This document shows positions 1 to 6,713 of a DNA stretch of 9,729 nucleotides, piece after piece (position 1 is the stretch's first letter; each line of letters starts with the position of its first letter). The notes below the pieces were generated by a model. The model did not search any database. It worked only from the letters and a program-made list of their open reading frames with translations, and was not told the DNA's origin. Source of the stretch: JAKJGV01 sp964617565 (GTDB taxonomy: Bacteria; Verrucomicrobiota; Kiritimatiellia; CAIQIC01; JAGNIJ01); NCBI GenBank assembly GCA_964617565.1, contig CAZTYH010000087.1, positions 1-9,729 on the forward strand. Reading direction: 5' to 3'. Both the position numbers and the translations under genes were made by a program.

Positions 1-2663
1 CCGAGGATCCATGCCATCGCCGTTGCCGGGCCGAAACGCAGGAACATGAAAGCCTGGTAGAAGATGTGGAGGTCGGCCACTTCCGTGTTCGAGGCGCCGC
101 CGGTCATGGCAAGAATGTTTCCGCTGGCATGCAGCCACGACCCGATGAACACGCCGACGAAATTAATGATGAGCAGTATCTTCAGCATCGGGAACACGAC
201 AAACAGAATCTTGTCCGTGAACGTCGCGCCATCCATGTCCGCCGCCTCATACAATTCGTCGGGGATACCTTTCAGCGCGGCAAGATAGATAAGACAGCCT
301 GGACCCACGCCCGCCCACACCATCGGCAGCACACAGGCGAACATCGCGGTATCCGGATTCTGAAGCCAGCGATAAGGCTCCGGCAGGGTCATCAGCAGGC
401 GTTCGAACAGCGGCACGCCCGCCATGTGCAGGATGGGCCGGGCGACCTTGTAGCACGTGTAGAACAGCGCCGCGCCGACACCGAACGCGAGCAGGGCCAT
501 CGGGCGCAGATGGTGATACATCAGGCGCCGGGCAAACGATGCCGCCAACAGAAAGAGCGCGAGCCCGGCCAACAGGAAACCACCCGCTGGAATCCGCAAC
601 ACAAGCGCGTTTAACACGCCCGCCTCGGTGGGATCGTAAAACGACTTCCAAAGCAGCATCACCACGAGACCGGTCATTACCGCGGGCAGATAGAAGATCA
701 CGCGGAACAACACCTTGCCGCGCGGCACTTCCTGCAGAAGAATGGCGAGCAGGACGGGCGGGATGAACGTCAACGCGAGCACCAACAGGGTGTAGCGCAA
801 AGAATTCCAGACCGTCTGCCACCACTCGCCATCCCAAAGCACGGCGCCGAAATTGTCGAGCCATACGAACGTCGAACCGCCCATAATGCGGTAGTCCATG
901 AACGCGATAACGGAACCCTGGAGGATCGGCAGATATTTCCAGACCAGGATCGTTAAAAGCGCGGGCAGGAGAAGGAGCCATGCATAGGCATATTTGCGGA
1001 ATCTGCGACGATCCGGTTCTTCAACAAGGGTTGACTCGGGTGGGGCAAAGGCCCGCAGAACCCGCTTCAGCGCCAGCGCGAAAGCTCCCACGATACAGAG
1101 CAGAACGACCAGGGCCGAAACGCGGCGCAGAAACCGCTCGCGCGGGGTGAGGATACCGATCATCTTGCGGTTCGTCAGCTCGACCGCGTCATCAAGCAAT
1201 CCCTTCATGACAGCCAGCCTCGCGGTCGAATCCGCCGGCAGCGCCCCGCGAAGGGCTAGATCTTCCGCCACCTGCAGCGGTCGGGTCATCAGATTGTAAA
1301 CCAGTTGGCAGTTCCGCCCGTACGGCTCGGGGCGTCCCGTCTCGATCGCGATATCGAAACACTCTTTCCAGCCGCGCGGCGCAAAGCGGATCAATTCCGG
1401 ATAGCCGAACATCTCCAGGTAGCGCGGATTCACAAACCGACCCAGCCCGCCCTCGACCATCACACGCGTCTTGATCGCCACGGCCTCTTCGCTGTCAAAA
1501 AACCGCATGTACTCCCAGGCCGCATCGCGAACAGCGGGATGCTCAATGCCGGCGAAGAGCCCCATCATCCGGCTGTTCAATTCCGCGCCACGCCCTCCTC
1601 CGGGTCCGCGCGGAACCGGCACCATTCCCGTCACGTCCGGGTTGATTGTCGCAAACAGCTTTTCGTCCACGTACTCGAAAACCATTCCGATTTCACCGCG
1701 CTCCCACTTGTGATTCTTGTCCGTCTCCTTATAGGCATATCCGTAGCGCCGCTTCCCCTGCGCATCGGTCCAAGGCTCGGCGCTCAGCCGCGTGTAGAAA
1801 TCCAACGCGACAGCCGCTTCGGGCGTGTCGAATACCGCGCGCCACTCGTCCCGCTCCTCGTCGTAGTCCAGCACATCACCTCCGGCCGACCAGAGGAAGG
1901 TGACCCAGTACCACGATTCGTGCAGGCCCCGCCCCATGCCGAGCCCATAGATGCCCCGCGCGGGATCGGTAATTCGGCGACAGGCATCCAGGAATTCATC
2001 CCACGTCCAGTTGTTATGCGGATAAGGAACACCGGCCGCATCGAAGAGGTCTTTTCGGTAGATCACCACCTTGCCGAGCGCGCCGCCGTATGGCATGGCC
2101 CAGACCTGCTCGCGCGCTTGCGGACCCTTGCGGCGGATCACCGGCCAGATTTTCGGGTGAATGCGGAATTCAATCTCTTCCGGCGTCATGGCCGAAAGAT
2201 ATCCGTCTTCCGGCCTGTCGAGCGGATAAAGAAAGCCCTGTTGAATATACGTATCGGATTGCCTGAAATTGACGTACAACACATCCGGCGAAACCCCGCC
2301 CGCGATGGCCATGAGCGGACGCGCGTCCATGCTCAGGTTCTGAATCGTAATTCCGGTGAACGGGTGCAGCTCGATCTCGACATCATCCCAATTATGGACG
2401 CCGTATTTCTCGGGCTCGGCCTTGTAACGTGCGCGGTATCGCTCGGCAAAAATGTCGGGGAACCGCTCAACGAAGGCGCGCACGGTGGCTGCGTCGGCGC
2501 GGGTCGGTGTATCGGTCCGGCTGCGATCGGGCAGGTCAAAAACCTTCACGTGAATGATGGTCCGGTCGCCGCGCGACTCCACCCAACCGGCGTCGGCAAA
2601 AGGGGTGAACCCGGCCGAGGCAAATGCCACGCACAAAAGTGTGATGATTCGGTTTCTGCCCAT
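1..2663 (-). CDS. Fused sugar-binding protein / MalF-type ABC permease (3' end off window)
   Basis: Predicted carbohydrate ABC importer subunit joining the periplasmic binding protein and one membrane subunit. I translated the minus strand from the ATG at 2663; 887 codons stay open to the left edge. Residues 1-25 form a signal peptide ending FADA. Residues about 30-500 resemble family-1 solute-binding proteins, with the typical DLFDAAGVP (205-213) followed by WTWDEF (219-224). A helix at 515-533 and a charged linker lead to the permease. Its first helix is near 560-582, and the EAA loop that docks on the ATPase is E806-A-A-D-M-D-G812. About 80 residues with two hydrophobic segments (695-713, 722-741) separate the GVLN motif (N685) from WLQNP (W766). 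Ordinary sugar permeases have a short loop there. No ATPase or second permease gene lies in the window. The ribosome binding site is weak. Transporter class is confident; the sugar is unknown. Confidence 0.88.
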   Translation of the reverse strand, partial: MGRNRIITLLCVAFASAGFTPFADAGWVESRGDRTIIHVKVFDLPDRSRTDTPTRADAATVRAFVERFPDIFAERYRARYKAEPEKYGVHNWDDVEIELHPFTGITIQNLSMDARPLMAIAGGVSPDVLYVNFRQSDTYIQQGFLYPLDRPEDGYLSAMTPEEIEFRIHPKIWPVIRRKGPQAREQVWAMPYGGALGKVVIYRKDLFDAAGVPYPHNNWTWDEFLDACRRITDPARGIYGLGMGRGLHESWYWVTFLWSAGGDVLDYDEERDEWRAVFDTPEAAVALDFYTRLSAEPWTDAQGKRRYGYAYKETDKNHKWERGEIGMVFEYVDEKLFATINPDVTGMVPVPRGPGGGRGAELNSRMMGLFAGIEHPAVRDAAWEYMRFFDSEEAVAIKTRVMVEGGLGRFVNPRYLEMFGYPELIRFAPRGWKECFDIAIETGRPEPYGRNCQLVYNLMTRPLQVAEDLALRGALPADSTARLAVMKGLLDDAVELTNRKMIGILTPRERFLRRVSALVVLLCIVGAFALALKRVLRAFAPPESTLVEEPDRRRFRKYAYAWLLLLPALLTILVWKYLPILQGSVIAFMDYRIMGGSTFVWLDNFGAVLWDGEWWQTVWNSLRYTLLVLALTFIPPVLLAILLQEVPRGKVLFRVIFYLPAVMTGLVVMLLWKSFYDPTEAGVLNALVLRIPAGGFLLAGLALFLLAASFARRLMYHHLRPMALLAFGVGAALFYTCYKVARPILHMAGVPLFERLLMTLPEPYRWLQNPDTAMFACVLPMVWAGVGPGCLIYLAALKGIPDELYEAADMDGATFTDKILFVVFPMLKILLIINFVGVFIGSWLHASGNILAMTGGASNTEVADLHIFYQAFMFLRFGPATAMAWIL

Positions 2664-2778
2664 ATTGGTCCCGGCGAGTTTACCCTCTCCCGCACGGCTG
2701 CGCAATGGATACGAGATACGGGGTACACGAAACCGTTGAAAAGAGAGGAGGTGTTATGCTTTAGTATCCCCTCTCTGG
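2664..2778. other. Divergent intergenic region between the transporter gene and tRNA-Arg
   Basis: These 115 bases carry the start signals of both divergent genes. On the plus side there is an extended -10-like element before the tRNA, listed separately. On the minus side no good promoter hexamers are evident before the transporter start; only a purine-rich stretch lies about 20 bases upstream of the ATG. No operator-like palindrome was found. Confidence 0.5.
2752..2760 (+). promoter_or_regulatory. Possible extended -10 promoter element for tRNA-Arg
   Basis: TGTTATGCT fits a TGn plus -10 pattern (TATGCT matches TATAAT at four of six positions). It ends 18 bases before the first base of the mature tRNA, leaving room for a short 5' leader. 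A TTGAAA at 2736-2741 is too close (13-base spacer) to be a standard -35 partner. Assigned by pattern only. Confidence 0.35.
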
Positions 2779-2855
2779 GCACCCGTAGCTCAATTGGACA
2801 GAGCTTCTGACTTCGGATCAGAAGGTTACAGGTTCGAGTCCTGTCGGGTGCGCCA
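2779..2855 (+). tRNA. tRNA-Arg (anticodon UCG)
   Basis: A complete cloverleaf of 77 bases including an encoded CCA (2853-2855). The acceptor stem pairs GCACCCG (2779-2785) with CGGGTGC (2845-2851), and G2852 is the discriminator. The D arm uses GCTC/GAGC. The anticodon stem is TCTGA/TCAGA (2806-2810 with 2818-2822) around the loop CTTCGGA, placing anticodon TCG at 2813-2815. The T arm is ACAGG/CCTGT around TTCGAGT. Anticodon UCG reads CGA and, by wobble, other CGN arginine codons. The gene stands alone here. Bases 2852-2855 also form the outer part of a palindrome that continues downstream. Confidence 0.97.
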
Positions 2856-2902
2856 TGAAGTAGAGCCTCGCGTTGCTCGGCTCACTTCATGGCACGGCCA
2901 TG
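2852..2902. repeat. Nested inverted repeats abutting the tRNA end and the assembly gap
   Basis: GCCATGAAGT (2852-2861) is the exact complement of ACTTCATGGC (2884-2893). Inside it GAGCC (2863-2867) pairs with GGCTC (2879-2883), with A2862 unpaired, giving a 15-pair stem and an 11-base loop. A second palindrome follows immediately: CATGGC, ACG, GCCATG (2888-2902). No T run follows, so a classical terminator is unlikely. The position just before a scaffold gap suggests a dispersed or tandem palindromic repeat that broke assembly; copy number cannot be judged here. Confidence 0.7.
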
Positions 2903-2905
2903 TTG

Positions 2906-3005
2906 NNNNNNNNNNNNNNNNNNNNNNNNNNNNNNNNNNNNNNNNNNNNNNNNNNNNNNNNNNNNNNNNNNNNNNNNNNNNNNNNNNNNNNNNNNNNNNN
3001 NNNNN
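2906..3005. other. Assembly gap (100 N)
   Basis: Exactly 100 undetermined bases, the conventional placeholder for a scaffold join of unknown length. The start codon and promoter of the next gene are lost in it. Adjacency of the two flanks is therefore an assembler inference, and the real distance may differ greatly from 100 bases. Confidence 0.97.
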
Positions 3006-3006
3006 G

Positions 3007-4186
3007 CTCCACAGATGGGCGTTGATTGCGGTCTTCGTTCTGGCCGCTTCTTCGTTCTCGTCCGGACAGGAAATTCGCCTGGCCAACGGCATTGTTATCA
3101 AGGGTGAAGTAGTCGGCAGCGGCAAAGACGGCCTTGAAGTGAAAACCCCCCCTGCGCACCCAAACCTATTCATGGGAAACGCTCTCCCCGGCCACGCGGT
3201 ACAGGTATCAACCCGAGTTCCGGGCCAACTACGATGTCATCCTTCGCGGCTTGCCCCCACACATGCGAACGAACGCACCGGATCCGCAGGTGGTTCTCGA
3301 GCTGCCCAAAGCCTCGGCCACGCAAAAACCGGAAACGCCCACCCAAGAGACTGCAGCACCGGAAGAAGACACAGCCCTTCTCTTCGATCAGTTCGAATAC
3401 CAGCACGTGACGCCGATCCATTCAACCGCGTTCCCGGACGCCGAGTTGCGGTCGGCTCCACACGCATCCTACATCGGTTTTCAATACGGCCCCGGGCGCG
3501 ACGAGGTTCTTTACCTTGCTTTCGACACCAAGGGTCCTTCCGAATTAAGCGATGTTCTTTTTGCGTACAGCCCCGCCGCCGGGGAATTCAACACTACGCA
3601 ACGGATCACCGGCTTCAAACGCGGCTCAGGCTCGGCGCGTTATGTGAACTATCGCAAGTTAAAAGTTTCGACATCGTTCGGCAACATTACCGCGAACATG
3701 GAATTCGATTCGGAAACATCCGGTCTCGCAACCAACGAGATGGGAATGACCATTTCGGTCGAGCTGCTGCGCGACAAGACCCGGAGTCGCTTCACCCTGA
3801 ACCAGCGCTTCACCGACCTGATTCACGGGCCGGGCCTGATCCCCGTGAAAGGTGTTCTCGACATGCCGATGCTCTGGCTCGCGCTGGACTCAGCGGAAGA
3901 TGCTTCGAAGCTTGCAGGCAATTTGAACATGTCGAACATGAAAATGGCGCCGCGCGACGGCATGGACAGCCGCGTCGCCATCTCCGTTACTGATGAAGAC
4001 GGCAACGCCGTGCAGCGCGAATCGGTCCGACTCGACGCCGCCTCCTTTTCGGCGCAATACGGGATCATATCCGAATTGAAGCGCACGCAGCCGGGCACCA
4101 CTTACAAAATCAAAGCGTCCATAGACCTGGGTCCCTTCATCGGTCCCGTGGAGTTCGAGGACGAGATCACAACCCCGCGCCGCTGA
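3007..4186 (+). CDS. Exported protein of unknown function, 5' end in gap, frameshifted at poly-C
   Basis: I do not recognise a named family. The first visible residues (LHRWALIAVFVLAASSFSSG) are the hydrophobic core and cleavage region of a signal peptide; the start codon is in the gap. The mature N-terminus is a short beta-rich piece (IRLANGIVIKGEVV). At the seven C at 3146-3152 this frame runs into low-complexity translation. Skipping one C restores a natural continuation (KTPLRTQTYSWETLSPATRY) that joins in frame to the rest and ends at TGA 4184-4186. With that correction 392 residues are visible. A polar, acidic linker rich in P, T and E follows near 3290-3370, then a long, probably beta-rich domain without membrane segments. 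It is likely periplasmic or surface-associated. The gene ends 10 bases from the convergent methyltransferase gene. Confidence 0.75.
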
Positions 4187-4196
4187 AGCGCCCGGC

Positions 4197-5003
4197 TCAC
4201 GAGCGCTGCCGGACAACCTCGTATAGAAGAATGGTTGTGGCGGACGCCACGTTCAACGAATCCGCTTGTCCAAGCATTGGAATCCGGACCTTCACATCCG
4301 CCTCGGTCATCCACCGGCTGCTCAGCCCGTATTGCTCGGACCCCACGACCACCGCCACGCCGGTGGTGAAGTCGGCGTCCGTGTACATTTGTTCCGCATG
4401 CGGCGACGCGGCCACCGTCCGTATCTTCCGCTCGCGAAGCCACGCCATCGCTTCCTCCGTGGAGGCCTCCACCACTTTCACGGAAAACAAGGTTCCTATG
4501 CTTGCGCGAACGACATTCGGATTGCTGATGTCCGTGCAGCGGTCGCAGACGATCAACGCGTCCACTCCCGCGGCATCGGCGGAGCGGAGGATGGTACCGA
4601 GGTTGCCGGGCTTCTCGATGGATTCAGCCACGACGACAAACGGCACGGCGCGAAAAACAATGTCGCCCAGCTTGTGGCGAACCTGCGGGCCGACCGCCAC
4701 AAGGCCTTCGGGCCGGTCGCGATACGAAATCTTGCGCAACACCGGCTCCGAGCAATCGTATATCTCAGCGCCGGCCGCCCGGCCTTGCTCGATCAGCGCA
4801 TTTTCGTTGCCGCCGAGAAAAAGATCGCGGCAATAAAACAACTCCACCGGCTTCCAGCCATTCTCCAGCGCGCGCCGGAGTTCCCGGTAGCCCTCCACCA
4901 GCAGCACCCCCTGCTCATCGCGAACCGATCGCTTGTTCAATTTCACCACATTTTTAATGCGGGGATTCTGAAGACTGGTGATCTGCGTTGATTCCATGCT
5001 CAT
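4197..5003 (-). CDS. TrmH/SpoU-family RNA 2'-O-ribose methyltransferase
   Basis: Predicted cytoplasmic SPOUT-fold enzyme that transfers a methyl group from S-adenosylmethionine to a ribose 2'-hydroxyl in rRNA or tRNA. The 268-residue protein starts with a small RNA-binding domain (ITSLQNPRIKNV, then a VEGYRELRRAL segment). All three SpoU motifs are present: motif 1 EKPGNLGTILR (residues 130-140, N134 and R140), motif 2 GSEQYGLS (221-228, E223), and motif 3 around DSLNVASA with S249, L250 and N251. Size and layout match family members such as RlmB or TsnR-like proteins, but the target nucleotide cannot be told. I chose ATG 5003 because GGGAAAG lies six bases upstream. ATG 4997 and TTG 5021 are in-frame alternatives. 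Its leader contains a strong hairpin at 5025-5042. Confidence 0.92.
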   Translation of the reverse strand: MSMESTQITSLQNPRIKNVVKLNKRSVRDEQGVLLVEGYRELRRALENGWKPVELFYCRDLFLGGNENALIEQGRAAGAEIYDCSEPVLRKISYRDRPEGLVAVGPQVRHKLGDIVFRAVPFVVVAESIEKPGNLGTILRSADAAGVDALIVCDRCTDISNPNVVRASIGTLFSVKVVEASTEEAMAWLRERKIRTVAASPHAEQMYTDADFTTGVAVVVGSEQYGLSSRWMTEADVKVRIPMLGQADSLNVASATTILLYEVVRQRS

Positions 5004-5017
5004 CACGTTCTTTCCCG

Positions 5018-5042
5018 GCAAAAGCGCCGCTTATCAGCGGCG
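5018..5042 (-). promoter_or_regulatory. Hairpin followed by TTTT in the methyltransferase leader
   Basis: Read on the minus strand, CGCCGCT and AGCGGCG form a perfect seven-pair GC-rich stem around a four-base GATA loop, followed by CTTTTG. It lies about 15-40 bases before the chosen ATG at 5003. The form is that of a short intrinsic terminator or attenuator, but the T run is only four long. It could end transcripts entering from upstream, or modulate expression of this gene. Confidence 0.4.
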
Positions 5043-5081
5043 GGCACGGCGTCTCCCACACTTGCGGTTCCTTCTGCCGGC

Positions 5082-5109
5082 TTGACCTGCCGCACCAGCG
5101 GAGTACCCT
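5082..5109 (+). promoter_or_regulatory. Putative sigma70-type promoter of the 5151 gene
   Basis: TTGACC (5082-5087, five of six matches to TTGACA) and TACCCT (5104-5109, matching the key T, A and final T of the -10) are separated by 16 bases. A start near 5116 would give a leader of about 35 bases that contains the ribosome binding site of the next gene. Pattern-based only. Confidence 0.45.
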
Positions 5110-5150
5110 TATTGATGGAGAGCATAACGGGAAAGACGGTTGAGAGGAAT

Positions 5151-5813
5151 ATGAAAAACATTGTTCATCGTGCGGCAGCGATCCTTCTTTTCGCGACGCT
5201 TTTCGCGGTGCAGGGGATGGCCGACTTCACGCGCTACCAGGTCATTCTCGACCGCAAGCCTTTCGGCGAACCGCCTCCCCCGGACTCCACCCCGCGACCG
5301 TTGCTGCCCAGCGAATCTTTTGCGCGGCACCTTCGCATGAGCGCGCTGCTGGAGACCGAGGATGGCGAAATCCGTATCGGTCTGATCAACCAGCAAAATA
5401 ACCAGAACTTTTTTCTGACCGTTGGGCAAACCGAGGAGGGAATCGAGCTGGTATCCGCTTCCTACGAAGATGAAGAGGCTGTGGTGCGCAAAGGCAGCGA
5501 GATGGCCGTCATCAAACTGCAGTCGGGCGAAATCCAGCCCCTGACTGCCGCGGAACAGCAGGCCCGATTGGCCGCCCCGCAGTCACAACGAATGTCGTAT
5601 GCCGAACGCCGAGCCGCCCGCATGCAGGCGCAACAGCAACGCGCGCAGGAACCGCCACCGGAGCCCAAGTACAAAGGCGAGGAACTGGAACGTCACCTCA
5701 GAGATTACCAGATGGAAGTCATTCGCCAGGGCCTGCCGCCCCTGCCCATTCCGCTTACTCCCGAAATGGACGCCCAGCTCGTTTCCGAAGGCGTGCTCCC
5801 TCCGATGGAATAG
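5151..5813 (+). CDS. Exported protein of unknown function
   Basis: The 220-residue product begins with a clear signal peptide (KN start, hydrophobic core AAAILLFATLFAVQG, likely cleavage after GMA). I chose ATG 5151 because GAGAGGA sits just upstream; the longer frame from 5082 would bury the signal peptide. The mature protein opens with FTRYQVILDRKPFGEPPPP. A probable beta-rich region of about 85 residues follows (EIRIGLINQQ, NFFLTVG, IELVSASY). Next is a Q/R/A-rich, probably helical stretch (RRAARMQAQQQRAQEPPPEP), and then a short C-terminal part ending GVLPPME. I do not recognise the family. The VILDRKPFG opening is faintly like type II secretion GspC-type proteins, but no secretion genes are nearby. 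It is convergent with the lipoprotein gene, 10 bases away. Confidence 0.8.
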   Translation: MKNIVHRAAAILLFATLFAVQGMADFTRYQVILDRKPFGEPPPPDSTPRPLLPSESFARHLRMSALLETEDGEIRIGLINQQNNQNFFLTVGQTEEGIELVSASYEDEEAVVRKGSEMAVIKLQSGEIQPLTAAEQQARLAAPQSQRMSYAERRAARMQAQQQRAQEPPPEPKYKGEELERHLRDYQMEVIRQGLPPLPIPLTPEMDAQLVSEGVLPPME

Positions 5814-5823
5814 GCGGTTCAGT

Positions 5824-6567
5824 TCAGAGCTTGGTAAACACCGCCTGCGCGATCTCGCTGTTCTGCAAACCATCTTTTGTGGCAATGGCTCGGACCGTGC
5901 CGCTGGAGAGCAGGACGATCGGCGACGTGTACACTGTGCCTGAAGACGGATCCGTATTGTTGATCGTGAAACGGATCGTCGCGCCCGCAGTGCCCGTGGT
6001 TATCGTCACGGTGACAGAATTGGTGAAGTTGCCGCCATTTGGCGAGATAGCGGGCGTCGCGACCTTGTCGGTCACATTCGTATCGGGTTTGTTGGTGGCA
6101 ATCTGGTTGATGATTGCATCGCCACGCAGTGTGCAATACCGGTCCGGCTCGATCCAGGTGCCGCTCATTTGTGCGGTCGTGCCCTGACCTTCCAGGTTTC
6201 CCGAAATCGTTACGGGCTGCCCCGCGGTCGTGTTTCCTTCCAGCGTGAACGACGCGTAAGCTGTGCCGCCATCGAGACGAACCGCCCCGATCGTGCCCTT
6301 GAACACGATGCTGTAGTTGTCAATGGCCTGAAGCTGATCGCCGGATTGCCTGAGATTGAGACTGCTCACCAGGCCGCCGCTGTTCGGCGGAGCCACAAAC
6401 GGTGGATTTCCTTCGCCATCAATGCTGTCATACACACCGGAGAAATCCACGCCGACCTCCCGGGTGACACTGCCTGCGTTGCTCAACTCGCAACCGGCGA
6501 GAAAGAGCGCCGCAATTCCCATCAGCACGAACACGAGAAGAACAATGCCGAGCGATCTTATTGTCAT
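5824..6567 (-). CDS. Lipoprotein with C-terminal chitobiase-like (CHB_HEX_C) domain
   Basis: A 247-residue predicted lipoprotein. The N-terminal hydrophobic segment ends in the lipobox LAGC with C26 as the lipidation site, so it should be anchored in a membrane facing the periplasm or the surface. Residues about 35-165 form a beta-rich region containing FSGVYDSIDGEG, SGTWIEP and YCTLRGDA, which I cannot name. Residues about 169-247 match the chitobiase/beta-hexosaminidase C-terminal beta-sandwich pattern: PAISPNGGNFTNSVTVT, then IRFTINNTDPSSGTVYTSP and a final TVRAIATKDGLQNSE. In larger enzymes this module is accessory and non-catalytic; no catalytic domain is present here. ATG 6567 is preceded by AAGGTG. 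The gene is divergent from hpt. The role may be cell-surface or carbohydrate related, by inference only. Confidence 0.85.
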   Translation of the reverse strand: MTIRSLGIVLLVFVLMGIAALFLAGCELSNAGSVTREVGVDFSGVYDSIDGEGNPPFVAPPNSGGLVSSLNLRQSGDQLQAIDNYSIVFKGTIGAVRLDGGTAYASFTLEGNTTAGQPVTISGNLEGQGTTAQMSGTWIEPDRYCTLRGDAIINQIATNKPDTNVTDKVATPAISPNGGNFTNSVTVTITTGTAGATIRFTINNTDPSSGTVYTSPIVLLSSGTVRAIATKDGLQNSEIAQAVFTKL

Positions 6568-6647
6568 AGAGACACCTTCGAAATAGATGATTCGTCCTGT
6601 TTACTACTGCCGGACGCCCAAAGCAAGAATGTTCACCGCCTTCGCTC

Positions 6648-6676
6648 TTGGCCGCAAGCCAGGGTGCTGCTACAGT
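6648..6676 (+). promoter_or_regulatory. Putative sigma70-type promoter of hpt
   Basis: TTGGCC (6648-6653) and TACAGT (6671-6676) each match four of six consensus positions, with an ideal 17-base spacer. They lie 37 bases before the hpt start codon. Transcription from near 6683 would include the strong GGAGGA ribosome binding site at 6700-6705. No other good candidate was seen in the 146-base divergent region. Confidence 0.45.
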
Positions 6677-6713
6677 GGATCCGTTGCCGAGGAATAACCG
6701 GAGGAATTCTCGC

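Noticed and set aside
247..981. Minus-strand open frame of 244 codons
   Set aside because: It overlaps the permease part of the fused gene in another frame and shows no hydrophobic helices or domain pattern, whereas the chosen frame reads as a normal permease.
2745..2764. Strong Shine-Dalgarno-like GAGGAGGTG followed by ATG-CTT-TAG before the tRNA
   Set aside because: The two-codon frame overlaps the likely -10 element and would be upstream of any transcript start; probably coincidental.
1305..2810. Long open frame of 501 codons on the plus strand, opposite the transporter gene
   Set aside because: It is antisense to a well-supported coding frame, its translation is rich in H, R and P with no recognisable domain, and it runs into the tRNA. 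It is best explained by GC-biased codon use of the real gene.
2852..2893. The hairpin after tRNA-Arg as an intrinsic terminator
   Set aside because: The stem is long enough, but no T run follows and its 5' arm includes the mature tRNA end, so repeat or processing roles fit better.
2794..3993. Plus-strand frame of 399 codons spanning the tRNA, the N gap and the exported-protein gene
   Set aside because: It is open only because N codons hide stops. Its part before 3006 is tRNA, and after 3152 it leaves the natural protein frame.
4266..4991. Plus-strand frame of 241 codons opposite the methyltransferase gene
   Set aside because: Antisense shadow of a gene with all three SpoU motifs; it has no recognisable domain of its own.
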